Part shown: piece after piece, positions 34,918-46,720 of the stretch | How the letters are laid out: every line of letters begins with the position of its first letter | Position numbering within the stretch: position 1 is the first letter of the stretch | Assembly: GCF_040436345.1 (NCBI RefSeq) | Contig: NC_133221.1 | Coordinates: forward strand, 2,663,618 to 2,727,617 | Direction: 5' to 3' | Length of the DNA stretch: 64,000 nt | DNA from: Pagrus major | Taxonomy: Eukaryota; Chordata; Actinopteri; Spariformes; Sparidae | Position numbers and translations under genes: made by a program | Notes under the pieces: model-generated | What the model saw: only the letters and a program-made list of their open reading frames with translations | What the model was told of the DNA's origin: nothing | The model's database searches: none

Positions 34918-34985
<68 letters not shown>
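34796..34985. repeat. Two (CA)n tracts separated by a C-rich spacer
   Basis: Tracts at 34796-34828 and 34919-34985, with a CCCCTTCCCCCCCTCC-type spacer between them. Translations are Thr-His runs only. Confidence 0.95.
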
Positions 34986-34988
<3 letters not shown>

Positions 34989-35139
34989 CCACCCCCACTC
35001 AGCACACAGCAGCAGCTCCTGGTGGGGAGGTAGGGGGTTGAGCCTTTACACAAAGGTACACACTCACACAGACACACACACACACCTGTTAACAGCTCTG
35101 TTGTTTTTTGACCACGAAGCCTTACCTTCACCTGTGGAG

Positions 35140-35144
35140 TGTGT

Positions 35145-35179
<35 letters not shown>
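35140..35179. repeat. (TG)n microsatellite
   Basis: TG run on the opposite phase to the CA cluster just upstream. Another short tract follows at 35387-35409. Confidence 0.94.
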
Positions 35180-35182
<3 letters not shown>

Positions 35183-35639
35183 GATTAATACCTCATTAAT
35201 AATCAAACCGATCTCCGACCCACCCACGACGCTTGTTTTAATCCGTGCCCCCCCTCCGTCTTCGTCCCTCCTCCTCTTCAGTTCTTCCACTCTCAGATTC
35301 TGGTTCTCACTTGTTAAAAAAAAAACCAGTTAATTGTGACTTGGAGCAATCAGCCGCCGCAGACACACCGCTGTGATTCAGCATGATGCGTGTGTGTGTG
35401 TGTGTGTGTAATACCGTCAGAGTGGGTGATAATGTATTCACAGACAACCCGCTAACACAAACACTGACACTCTTTCAGTCAGCACCTCATACTGTTTTAT
35501 ACAAACTCAGAATGAATAATCAGAAAATGACCTGTTCACTTTCATTTGAATGTAAACACTCGCTCCTCCTCCCGTCTGCTGGAGCTAAACACACAGGGAT
35601 TAGACAATGATGTCATTACATACTCATTCAAGCGCTGAT

Positions 35640-37440
35640 CCTCTTTTAAAGAATATCTTTATTCTGCTCAGAAGCTTAGAGGAGCGAGAACCAAAGGAAT
35701 ATGTTACACATGATTTGAACTTAATCGGGCAAAATCGCAAATGAAATTAATGAAACTCAACACAGAGTGAGATCAGAGGAGGCTCAACAGGTTTTCAATA
35801 GAGACACGTTAGGCCTGGGACCACTAGAGGGTACTGTTGATTAATGAGACACATTCAGATATAACGGCAGGGACACTGGAACAAAGACTTTCTGATAAAT
35901 GTCACAAAACTCACAGAGGAAGGGAAACAGATGACCCGTATATTAAACATTCTGTACAGGTAAATTCAAGTTTTGAGTAATTTACAAAAGCCAAATATGA
36001 GTTTAAAATGAAGAAAACACTGTTTTTGCCTTTCACAGTTTTGCTTCTGAAGAGTCACTGCAGCAGCATCAGCAACGTTTAATGACACGAGATGTAAAAT
36101 AAAATACAAAACAATGAATAATATATTATTAATCATTAAATAGAATAAAATTACATGTAACAATAACAGGTCAAGCTATTGGAAGTCGTATAAAGAAACA
36201 ATATCATCAGATAAAAGTCTGATTTTTATTATGATGCTATACATTAGTTATGTACACTATTATTCTTACTATTTCTTGCCTTTCTTGTCTTTATTTATAA
36301 AACGTTAACTGTCCTAAGTAAGTAGTAAGTAAGTGTGCCACTGAAAGTTTAATTACAACAACATGTTTAATAAAATGTGTATGAAATAAGAGTAGCAGGT
36401 GACACCTAGAGAATGGTCTCGTTTTATGGGAATATACGAGGGCTGTAGCTGACAATTATTGATTAATCTGCTGATCATTTTCTCAGTTAATTGATTACTT
36501 GGTTGGTTAAAATGTCTCAAAGCTCAAGGTGACTTGTGACTGTCCCAAATCATCAAAATATTGAGGTTTTCACTTGAAAAATGTCACTTTTTTATTTAGT
36601 CTACTGCAATTTAATACCACAACTGTGTCATAAATTCTTCTTGATGATGAAATTGAATGTGTAAATCCAGTTACATGTTCATCATTGAGGTCATATTTAA
36701 ATCTGATGTTGTACTTGAAGAGGACTGAACTTCACTGTTGATTTTAGTGAATGTGTTGAATGTTTTCAACCAAAAGTCATACATATTGCACCTTTAACCA
36801 CATAAATGAATTCACACATGACATGACAGAGTTAAATGCATCATAAAACATGTGTGTCTAAAAAAGTGTTCAAAGTGTAGTTGCTGATTTCTGCAGACGG
36901 GCTAATTGATGAATTTAATTGTTTCAGCTCTTTAATATTCCAAACACTCAATGCATGCAGGTGAAGGCAAACAAAAACATCTCCAAACACAACAGGAAAT
37001 AACATTTATTATCTTGGTCCTGTTATTATATATTGTTGAGTGAAAACAAAAGTGATCATTAAAGTTATTTCCATCATTTGTTTTAAATGTGTATTGGCGA
37101 CTTCATGGTTCAGCTTTGAGCTGTCATGTCCAGTTTTTTGGTATCACCTGAATTGTCACATCCATATCAAGAAGTCTGCATGAATAAGGGTAAACTGTGG
37201 ATTTACTTTAAATCCCGTCTCATTTTCTGACTTCATTGATTTTTTTAAAGAGTCTCTTCTAAAGCTGTAAAGCTGAAAATAATAATGCAGCGATGTCCAT
37301 TGATTTCTTTGAATTTGTAGGTAAAGGGACAGGGATGAACAATGAACAAATCTTAATAAATGTATTTTTTCTCTTTAGACTAACAGCACAGTGTACAGTA
37401 CATATGATAATTCAGTTGTATGTGTGTTTGTAGGTATGTT
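35640..37440. other. No gene recognised; dispersed-repeat fragments
   Basis: AT-rich. A fragment of the GATTAATCGATTAG family lies at 36438-36560 (GGGCTGTAGCTGACAATTAT onward), and ATATTGCACCTTTAA (36784-36798) is a repeat-end-like phrase. No exon is recognised on either strand. Confidence 0.5.
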
Positions 37441-37448
37441 GTGTGTGT

Positions 37449-37935
37449 GTTGACAGCAGGCAGGGAATCGTTGCAGGTCACGCTTCACCAGCACGCTGCA
37501 TTCATGAACACAAAGCAGTCTCCATAGGGTGAATAAACATGCTTTACATACGGCGGCTCAGTAATGTGTGTGTGGGAGGGTGTGTTTACTGTATATCATG
37601 CACGGGCATCTTTATGTGTTTGTGAGGGTATTTGTGAGAAGTGTGTGCACTCAAACATGACAGAATCACAGAGCTCAGTTTTTAATGCTGAACTGTGAAG
37701 AAAACTTGCTCTGACAGGGATTTAGGAGGTAAATGTGTCAGGGTGTGTGTCTCTGGTTAAATGCTTGTGTATTTGTTGGCTTGTACTTGTGGCATGTTGA
37801 CAGCAGGCGGGTCACACTTCAACAGGAAGCTGCGTTCGTGGACGCAAAACAGTCTCGGCAGGGTGATTAAACCTGCTTTACATACAGCAGTTCATTACTG
37901 CCCGACTGCGTGTGTGTGTGAGGGTGTATGTGTGT
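37449..37935 (+). repeat. Local direct duplication, two units about 346 bp apart
   Basis: Unit 1 (37449-37590) and unit 2 (37795-37935) share TTGACAGCAGGC, GGTCAC(G/A)CTTCA, GCTGC(A/G)TTC(A/G)TG, ACAGTCTC-type, AGGGTGA-TAAAC-TGCTTTACATAC and a following TG-rich block, in the same order. Divergence is moderate, so the duplication is old. No coding frame is preserved. Confidence 0.75.
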
Positions 37936-38426
37936 AACCGACAAAGAGCGATATTAATGTATGCTGGATGTGTGTACGAGTGTGTGTGTGTGCAGTAGTT
38001 TGAGCTGTCAACGTTATTAGCTCAGGAGAAATGTGTGTGTGTATGTTTACTCTGCAGCACAGCTGTAATCATGCGATGCATATAGAGCGATGCCTCTTTA
38101 ACTATTGTATAAGCGACCACTTGCAGTCTCTGATACAAAGCTGCATACAGTTACACAGTTATATGTCTTAAAACACTCTTAGATGAACAGCAGCACTGCG
38201 GGGAACAATGCAACACCGACATTCATCTTTCTTTTGACTGTAGGGCGTGCTGGGAATTAATACTGAGACTTTATGTTACAGGTGAGTCTCTCTCAGACGG
38301 CTGTTACTAACAAATATTTTCATCCGCCATCTCCTTCTTGATGAATTGATCAGTTGATTGGTCTATAAAATGTGAAATAGTGAAAAATGTCCATTCAAGT
38401 TTCTGAAACTCCAAGGGAATGTCTTT

Positions 38427-38740
38427 AAAGGAACAGTTAACCCAAAAATGAAAATCCAGTCATTATCTCCTCACCTCCTCAGTGAAGTTTCGTAGTCCAC
38501 AATACATTTCTGCAAGCTTCGCGGTAAAACAGAGTTGCAGGATTCTCCTAAACAACTGAAGCAGCAGGAGACGGAAAAAAAACTTAAAATGGCTCCATAC
38601 AGCTTGTCAGGTGTAATCCAAGTCTCCAGAAGCTCAGAGATCCCAAACTGATTTTAAAGAGGATGTTATTCACACCCTGTGAGACGGTCTGCATGCTAAC
38701 GCTAAGCTGAGCAGCTACTGTGAAGATTTAGGCCAATCGG
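38427..38740 (+). mobile_element. Half copy of the TTAA-type fold-back family
   Basis: Begins TTTAAAGGAACAGTTAACCC and continues with CCAGTCATTATCTCCTCACC, GAAGTTTCGTAGTCCACAAT, GCAGGATTCTCCTAAACAAC, ATGGCTCCATACAGCTTGTC and CTAACGCTAAGCTGAGCAGC. The same blocks form the arms of the element at 11352-12178. The second arm is missing here. Confidence 0.7.
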
Positions 38741-38999
38741 GGCGGCTCTGGGTCAAGAGGTAGAGCGGGTCGAGAGGGTCGTCCAATGGGTATGACAAGT
38801 GTTGGAGAGTCCTTTGAGTCCATTTACTTTAAAAAAGGTTGTAAATAACATCTTCAGGCACGTCAAAAGCAAACCTGATTATCAGCACAACTGGATATTA
38901 TAACCTGATGTAATATTTTATGAATTTGGAACAATCATAACTCTCAGAGTTTAACACAGCAGGATGTCTGTGATCAATAAACTGAAACAGTAACAGCTC

Positions 39000-41100
39000 A
39001 CTGGTTAAAGGCTGAACCTGTCCATGTGTCAGCGGTTCGCTTCTCTGCGTCTGTTTAATCCGTACGGCTCTTATTGATTCTTGTGTTTAACTCACAGTCA
39101 TGATAGAAAGATGCGGAGATGACTTAATCATAGATATTTAAGCCATGATACATTTGGAGATGCAGCTCAGTATCTGAACTGCTCTTTTTGTGAACAGATT
39201 GCATGTTTACTGTATTCACCATCATTCATAAGAGAGAAAACCCCAAAGTACGATGTGAAAAATAAACAAAACATTTCTCCTCTTCAGTCCTCAGTGGCCG
39301 ACTCCTTTCTGGGGATTTGAGGTTTTCATTTGAGAGCTGTTAAAGATGTGTGGGCTGTGCAGGCAAACTAAATGTGTGTAGTCTAAGCTGTGGACCACAT
39401 AAAGACACAACTGCACATCTACGGAGCTTATCTGAACACAACCAGATGGCTGTGGTTTGTCTGAGGAAAGAAGCTGATGATGTTTTTATGTAGAGGAAAG
39501 AGACGCAGGACTGAACAAATGAGAAGCAGTGAGAATCATACCAGCATACTGGGGTAGTATACAGTTTATATCTGTGGTTAATGAAGGTCACGTGACCGTG
39601 TTCGAGGCGTGATAATGAGCACAAAAACAAAAGCTTGCATGTTGAGGAAGTACTGATAATATCAAAAGCTACAGTGAACATCGAAACCTATCGCAGAAGA
39701 TTAAAACTTCATGTAATCATATTTTCAAACGTTGTTTACGAGTTGAAATGAAAAGTTGATCAATCAGTTTGATGATTGGCAGAAAAATAACTGCAACAAA
39801 TTTGATACATTCATATTTTAATTTTATTTATTTGATACATTATTCATTTTTTCATTTCTAAGGGTGTTCTGGTTGGTTTAAATTAACGTCTGCTATCTCT
39901 GCAGGAGCCACATTCCTCATTTCAGAATAGAGTGAAGATGATATCTTTATTGCCCCATTAGATATTCAGTTTATTGTTTATTGTTATATTTTGTCATGGA
40001 AATCCAATATGGAGTCCATGTTTCCCCTTCACCTCTCCTGTATTAAACATGGTGGTTCGAGCTCAGGCAGAATATAAAGCATTCATTTGTTTTACAACAG
40101 TATGGATGTATAAAATCAGACAGGGATTTTTTAGTTATATGTTTTATTGTACTCTGTCTCGACAACATTTCTTTGTTGGCTTTTACACAAAAAGTCAGGT
40201 CAAAGTACATTGTTAGTGCGCTAAAAATTATCAGCTTATTTTTTGTTTGTTTCTAGTTAAAGCAAACTGTCAAGGCTGTTGTACAGAACACAGTTTACTT
40301 TAAAAAAATATTGTTTATTTTACAGAAATACATCTGTCATCATCTCCTTCTCCTTTGTTTGGACCCCATTGGGAGCGTGTCTGACTGCATTCATCACACC
40401 TGGAGCCTCAAGGCAAGCTTGGTCCATAAGATCGCCTTTTCAGTCTCAGTGAGGGATCTTTTTGTTGTCTCTCCTTCAACACTGTTGTTTGTCTCTTGCA
40501 ACCTTTTTGTCACCGCTGTACAAAACATCCCTTCAATGTTATTCTCATATTTCTCACCTAAAAACATCTGTTAATATTTCAGTAGCGCTGATCTTTGAAC
40601 GAGAACAGCACATGGGTCAAGCTCTCTAGATTCCAGTTTATTGTTTGAACGTTATGGTCAATTAGGAGGCTGTAGTTTGTTCTGTTTTCTCACATGTTTT
40701 AGTATTAATATTTAATATTTTAATATGTTTATAATATGCAGTAATTGTCTGTATATATTAAAAATATTCAATCACTTTTCTGGCTGAGTGGTTGAGTGCA
40801 ATTTCATTAAATAATTAACACCAGCTCATCATCTTGCTGTTCGTTGAAGTGTGTCACGTTAATTAAATTGCATTAATCTCTTTTACAGTTTGCGTCTCTG
40901 GTATATTACCACACAGCGTGACCTTCTTAACCCCCCCGCCCTCTTTTAACAGAGACCGTCCTGAAAACATGCAAATCAAACGGAGCGCTGGGTCAACCTG
41001 CCTCATCACACAGCTGCAGGTATGAGTATTTTCTCCATGTGTGTTACTGATATTTGCTTCCCTGAGACATGCTGTTCTTAACTGTTTTGCTCAAGAGCTC
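39000..41100. other. No gene recognised
   Basis: Long AT-rich interval with only short frames. The part at 40785-40930 is rich in TAATTA/ATTAAAT motifs interleaved with less AT-rich sequence and could be a conserved non-coding element, but conservation cannot be judged here. Confidence 0.4.
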
Positions 41101-41170
41101 CGACGTGAGTGTAGACTGTGCTGGGAATTGAACCTGTGACTTTATGTAACAGGTGTCTCAGGTGTTTTTC

Positions 41171-41443
41171 TATCTTTCCACCACAGTTCAATTATACTTT
41201 ATTAAAAGAACAAGATAGAAACCTACATACCCATGCACCGGGACATCAAGAACATCAATACCAGAAAATCTGACAATTACCAAATTTCTGTTGAAGAGGT
41301 CGGTGTGTTTACCTGCAAAACTACAGCTCAGAAATGACTGGAAAAAGACATTCCCAACGCTAACTTACAAATCAGACAAACTGATTATCAAAATCAAATT
41401 TTACCATCAAGTTTTGGTGTCAGATTCATAAACAGATAACAAA
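41171..41443 (+). repeat. Direct duplication, copy A
   Basis: Matches 43261-43550 almost base for base from TATCTTTCCACCACAGTTCA to CAGATTCATAAACA(G/A)ATAACA. The main difference is a 17-bp net deletion after CCTACATAC. It is non-coding and not obviously a known transposon. Confidence 0.9.
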
Positions 41444-42308
41444 AATAACAAATTCAGTTTTTCATGTTCCAATTTTGGATTCTCAATTGAATACCGAAAA
41501 AAGGTATGATGCATGGATTTAGAAAGTTTTTATTTGTTTATTTAAGTTAATTGACAACATTGTTTATTTATAGAATTCAAGACATGATACTTTACATCAG
41601 GGATGATAAACTCCTCTTTTCCATTGTTGCCCCTGATGTTTATCACATTGAACTAAACTTTATTAATATTGACACTAATCTGAAATATAAAAAACACGAA
41701 CTACAAGCTCGAAAATTTCATAGAAGAAAACAGAAAACAAGATAAAACACGCTCCCAAAAAACATCACGTCATAAAAGACATCAGTTATATGACGTCATG
41801 GTGCAAATATCAGTGAATTAAAAAGTAAATCATGAAAAGCATATCAGGATATACACTGTACTATATACTATCCAGCAGCCATTGATTATTGATTGAGGTA
41901 ATACTGCTGACGTTAGATTAAAAGGTGATGAATAACACTTCAATACAAACAGAAATTGCAATTGTCAGATTAAATTTGTAAAAGATGTTTTAAATGCAGA
42001 AATTACAGAATGTTTGTGTTGCTGGTGTCATTTTTATAATCTGATATTTACCCTTAAAGTTTTTTTTTTTTTTTTTTGTTACCAGTTACATATAAAAGAA
42101 ATGTAAATACAGATAAACTCCACTCTTTTAATTATTAAAAGTATAAAAGTAATTTGTCTTGCTTAGAGGAACATGTAATTGGTGTAAGTGCTGACTGGCA
42201 GCAGTGTGTCTGATGCTGAAGAGCAGTTCTCTGTAACATGGAGGGATCAGAGGACGGGTCAGATCCTCAGCATGATGATGCCACAGATCACATCCTATTT
42301 ACTCACAG

Positions 42309-42321
42309 TGACCTTTGACCT
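42309..42321. promoter_or_regulatory. Perfect DR1 nuclear-receptor half-site pair
   Basis: TGACCTTTGACCT is the exact reverse complement of AGGTCAAAGGTCA, the canonical direct repeat spaced by 1 bp bound by HNF4, RXR/PPAR and COUP-TF. It lies in a 220-bp non-repetitive block (42185-42405) that is less AT-rich than its surroundings. Function is not shown. Confidence 0.45.
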
Positions 42322-43260
42322 CTATCGTCAGACTATCAAAGCCTGCCCACAGGCCAGGGACGGCAGGATCCCTCAGTATTTCTGTCTCTTTGCGTGTGTA
42401 CGCATGTGAGTGTGTGACTATCTTGATGTGTGTGCAATCTTTGTACATGTTTGGGTTCACCGTGTCTGTGTGAGGATGCATCTAACATGAACTTTCATCT
42501 AATTTGATGTCACTTGGAAGGATACAGCTTCTTTAAAAATGCACACACACACACACACACTGAATTACGATATTTAATTCAGCCTGCATAATTTGAACAT
42601 TTGAGGTCACTGTGATAATAGTAAAATATAAAAATTGAATTATAGTTACAGTACAGTTTGACACTGCAGATTTTTTTGTGCTTCCCAGTGGAAGATAAAT
42701 GTTAAGACAGAAAGAGATATTCAAATATGTTCACATGTATTATTTACTAGGACATAAAGACTTAAACCCCCAAATTAAATATTTATTTGAGGAAAAAAAT
42801 GGCTACTGCTCATACAGAATGACAAGTGTCCTCTGAATGATAACCCTGAAATAACTGAGCTGGCAAATAAAACAACTCGCTGTCTGGAACATTTTCTCAT
42901 CATGAATTAATAATAACAGGAGTGAGGAAATGAGCAGTTTGTATTTTATCAAATACAGCACATGAAATCACACAAAATGTTCCCCTCGAAAGCACTTCAG
43001 TTGTTTTTTTTTTACATCTTAGTAAGTTTTATAATGATGAATTTAACTGTGTCCTGCAGTAACATCAACTATCTTTAACGCTAATTAATTAATTCGTTGA
43101 TTAATGGACTTAACAACTAATCAGTAACTATTTTGATAATCGATAAAGTAGTTTTAAAGCTAAAGTATAAAAAAATGTGCCTCATCAGAAATGCGACCAT
43201 ATCGTCTGACAGTGAAAGCAGCTTTTGACAATGTATATTGACATTTGGGTCATGTTTTTA

Positions 43261-43550
43261 TATCTTTCCACCACAGTTCAATTATACTTTATTAAAAGAC
43301 CAAGATAGAAACCTACATACATTTCATCAGACATGTTGTTAATGCACCCTGACATCAAGATAATCAACACCAGAAAATCTGACATTTACCAAATTTCTGT
43401 TGAAGAGGTCGGTGTGTTTACCTGCAAAACTACAGCTCAGAAATGACTGGAAAAAGACATTCCCAGCGCTAACTTACAAATCAGACAAACTGATTATCAA
43501 AATCAAATTTTACCATCAAGTTTTGGTGCCAGATTCATAAACAAATAACA
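43261..43550 (+). repeat. Direct duplication, copy B
   Basis: Second copy of 41171-41443, in the same orientation with starts 2090 bp apart. It carries a short extra segment (TTTCATCAGACATGTTG region, about 43321-43340). The few substitutions imply a fairly recent event compared with other repeats here. Confidence 0.9.
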
Positions 43551-44014
43551 TTTTGAAAAAACAATGTGAAAGGCCAATATCAACTGAAATGAAAACTTTT
43601 TGGTATTATAGGACACAGTGCAGAAAATAATGCTTTGGGTGATTTATAATTATTACATTTTGAGTGATGACTACTGTTTTAGTTCACAGATATCATTTCG
43701 AAGTGTTTGTTAGCCAGATTTGAAGGATCACTGCAAAAGAAATTGTCTATATCAGCCAATATCTATCGATACCAGAATTTTTTACTGCGTAATATTGGAA
43801 TTGACAACTGCGTATCGGCCGGGTTATTATATTATTGTAATCATGTCCAAACTGTCCATGTGTCATTTGTACTTGATTAATTAGAAAACAGGACTTGAAA
43901 CAAATGAAAACTGAATGTACCGCAGCGTTTAACTCAGCGGGACAAAACTAAACACAGGTCAAGGACAGCGTCAGACAGTCATTTCTACATTATACGGCTG
44001 CTTTATGACTTTGA

Positions 44015-44080
44015 TTTAGATTTAGGATTAGCTCAAGATTAGATAAGATTAGAATTAGGATGAGGTTTAGGTTTTGTTGG
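44015..44080 (+). repeat. Degenerate TTAGG/GATTAG-rich stretch
   Basis: Repeated TTTAGG, GGATTAG, AGATTAG and TTAGGA units resemble a degenerate telomere-like or simple hexamer repeat. No exact TTAGGG tandem is present. Confidence 0.4.
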
Positions 44081-44198
44081 GATCAGAGGATGCAGAAGGA
44101 CTGACAGTCTGAAGAATCTGGTGGCTTTGACATCACGTCTGCAGCTTCGTTCACTGTGAGGAATGTTTCAGTTATTTCTCTCATTCATCTTGGAAATT

Positions 44199-44512
44199 CC
44201 TGTGCGTGTGTGTGTGTGTGCGTGTGTGTGTGTGTGCATGTTTACACATCTCTGTGTGTCTTTGTGCAGATTAGTCGCACAATCTTCTGCCTCCTTTTGT
44301 GTGTGTAGATGTGTATGTGTTGTGTGTATTTCTATGTGGCAGCCCTCATGTGTTTGCATGCTCATACATTCATGTTTGTTCATATATCTGCATACATTAC
44401 TGTGTGTGTGTGCGCGTGTGTGCATGTGTGTGTGCATGTGTCTTGATCTGTTGCTGTGTTTGTGTGCGACTGCATATCTGCATGTGTGTGCCTTTGTGTG
44501 TTTCTGTACTCT

Positions 44513-44544
<32 letters not shown>

Positions 44545-44965
44545 AGCCAGGAGTCAGCAGCAGACCTCGTCCTCGACGCCCACTCACACTCCCTCCAGCT
44601 GACTGGCACCATGGCAACCGAGAGATCCAGCCAGCCGAGCAGGCGAGGCAGCCAGGGCCCTGTGTGTGCGTGTGTGTGTGTGTCTGTGTGTGTGTGTGTG
44701 TGTGTGTGCACTCGTGTCCATATCTGTGTGTAAAGGTGGGTCTCACTGGTTTGTCTCTTCAGTTCTTGTTGGTGTGTTTTGTGTGCGCACTGGGAGCATT
44801 TACATACATGTGTATAAAACCTCCTGCATTCGTTCTCAGGCCTGCTGTACGTGTGGTAGCTCATGCATACATACATACATATGTTTGTGAATGAGAGAGC
44901 AAATATGCATTTGTGTGTATGGTGATTGTTCATTTAAGCATGCAGTCGTGTTGCTGCGATGCTTT

Positions 44966-44998
<33 letters not shown>
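44199..44998. repeat. Long imperfect TG-rich region
   Basis: TG tracts of varied purity (44199-44240, 44400-44440, 44514-44540, 44664-44708, 44968-44998) are mixed with TGCATG and TGTATG words. The 243-codon + frame and the 192- and 178-codon minus frames over it are products of dinucleotide bias, not genes. Confidence 0.85.
44541..44662 (+). other. Non-repetitive GC-rich island with Kozak ATG and half X-box
   Basis: A 120-bp unique block stands between TG tracts. An acceptor-like TCCCAGCCAG precedes it, and GGCACCATGGCAACC (44606-44620) is both a strong Kozak context and an RFX half-palindrome. The frame from ATG 44611 starts MATERSSQPSRRGSQG and then runs into TG repeat. It is either a regulatory element or a short unrecognised exon. 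No family is recognised. Confidence 0.3.
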
Positions 44999-45002
<4 letters not shown>

Positions 45003-45824
45003 GGGTTGCTGTTTGGCCGTTGCTGCGTTAGAATGAAGAGTTTTTTTTATCCATGGATGCTGCAGAAAAGGGATCAGGGCTCTTAACTACAGTCATCTCT
45101 GTATGGGCACAGGACAGCACAACTCTCTCTGGCTTTAAAGGCCTGATATTTAACCATTAAAGGTCAGTTTGACTCTGTAGTCTGGGTCCTTGACAATCTG
45201 CCTCCTGAAAATCCAGACAGCAGGAAAATAAATCATGCACATCAACATCTTAAACTCTAAATTTAAAAGGAATAATTTGACATTTTGGGTAAATATTCTC
45301 ATTTGCTTTCTGCACAAAGTTAAGTCCGATGTCCACATCATGCTTTGTCTTACCCCCGGGTTTTTTTTAACTTTAGTTCCTAATGAGGAGAGAGTTTCTG
45401 TGGCAGCATGTGTCCGCCTACAGAAACAGAGCTGCACCCAGCGTCTTTTTTTTTCAGAGCGCTCTGTGTTGTTTGTGAGGCCGCAACTAGTTGAGGACCT
45501 CTGAACTTTTTAAAGAGGAGCTGTGGTTGTCACCGTCGCTCTGCAGCTAGATATCTGGTACCAGAGCTCAGTATTAGCAAAACACAAAAAAATGCAAGCT
45601 GATTTAACAGGTAAAACACTAACAGTAGTCAGAAAGATCAGTAACAGTAACTTTAGGTCCATTAATTGATTGTCGATTTTGATAATTGATAATTGATTAC
45701 CATTTTTGGACTGTTGCATTGACAACCTGAGCAATTTGAAGACGCCATCTTGGACTCTGGGAAATTGTGAGAGGAAGGATTTAAATGTTTTTTAAAGATG
45801 TATTTCAAACTAATTACAGTTGGT

Positions 45825-45905
45825 AAAAGTTGGAGGTTAGGAACAGGTAACGGTGGGGACCTAAATACGGTTGCTGGTTTGAATCCCGACGTAAGGGTGA
45901 GAAAG
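45825..45905 (+). repeat. tRNA-derived SINE fragment, B-box region
   Basis: GGTTTGAATCCCGACG (45876-45891) resembles the B box of a tRNA-type pol III promoter. No A box stands at the right distance, so this is at most a fragment. A similar isolated box is at 26259-26270. Confidence 0.35.
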
Positions 45906-46489
45906 GGGAGCATAGAAAACGTAAGTTCCTCTTTAGTGAAGTAGAGAAAAAGATCTTGAGTCAGGCACTGATCTTAATGGCCGACAGAAGAGGCCAGTGT
46001 CTTCACTCTCCATCCGTGTTTGGGACGGTTCCCCGCCCTGTGCAGGGCCTCAGCAAACTGACAGAGGAGATTTCAACACTTCAAGAGTGTGTGTGAGTCA
46101 AACAGCAGAAGAGAAAGAGGAAGAGGACAGTTTCACAGAGAAGGAAATCCAAGAGGCCCAACCCAGGACGGCCTCGGAAACAAAACCTGCCCAGAGCAGA
46201 TAAAAACTGGATGGACAGAAAGAAAAATGACTCAGTAACACTTAGAGTTTTTTTCCCGTGTTTAAGCGTGACAGTGTGTATTACACAGACTCTGCAACCT
46301 ACAACCACACATGAAGCCAAACGTTGTGTGAAACCGAAGAGTCAAAAGACAGATACAAAAAAAGATCTCAGACGAGTCACGAGCAGAGCCGGAGCTGGAG
46401 TGTTAGCCACCTGAATCCACCTTCATTCAATGGAAATGTTTCAGTATTTCCCTTTATAGCCGCCCAATCTAGTCAGTTACATACTCAAC

Positions 46490-46720
46490 TCAACTTAATT
46501 TATATACTGTAGCACCTTTCATACAAACATGCAGCCCAAAGGGCGTCACATAGCAAAGCTGAAACAACACACACCAGATTAAACAATAGATAAACACTAT
46601 GCAGGACTTAAAATTACAATAATAACACAATAAAATGTTTAAAATCAATTAAAGAAAGTCAGTAAAAAAGTCCAATGATTAAAACTTAAAGACTAAGGCC
46701 ACAAAATGACTCCACATTAA
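46490..46720 (-). repeat. Dispersed retroposon-like repeat
   Basis: TATACTGTAGCACCTTTCAT, ACAAACATGCAGCCCAAAGG and GCGTCACATAGCAAAGCTGA, followed by AT-rich tail sequence, form a pattern I recognise from many fish loci. It has no coding frame. Confidence 0.5.

Noticed and set aside
34532..34985. CRISPR-like array of repeats and spacers
   Set aside because: The repeats are plain (CA)n tracts of varied length with unequal unique gaps in a vertebrate genome.
41171..43550. The direct duplication as LTRs of a retrotransposon
   Set aside because: The copies lack TG...CA ends and no gag, pol, primer-binding site or polypurine tract is found between them.
44015..44080. Interstitial telomere repeat
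   Set aside because: Only degenerate TTAGG-like words are present, with no tandem TTAGGG.
44163..44933. Overlapping frames of 243, 192 and 178 codons
   Set aside because: All are driven by imperfect TG/CA repeats with no domain and no consistent codon pattern; frames on both strands are equally long, as expected from repeats.
45997..46203. 68-codon Glu/Gln/Ser-rich frame
   Set aside because: Not recognised, no splice or promoter support, and composition is compatible with chance in a purine-rich stretch.
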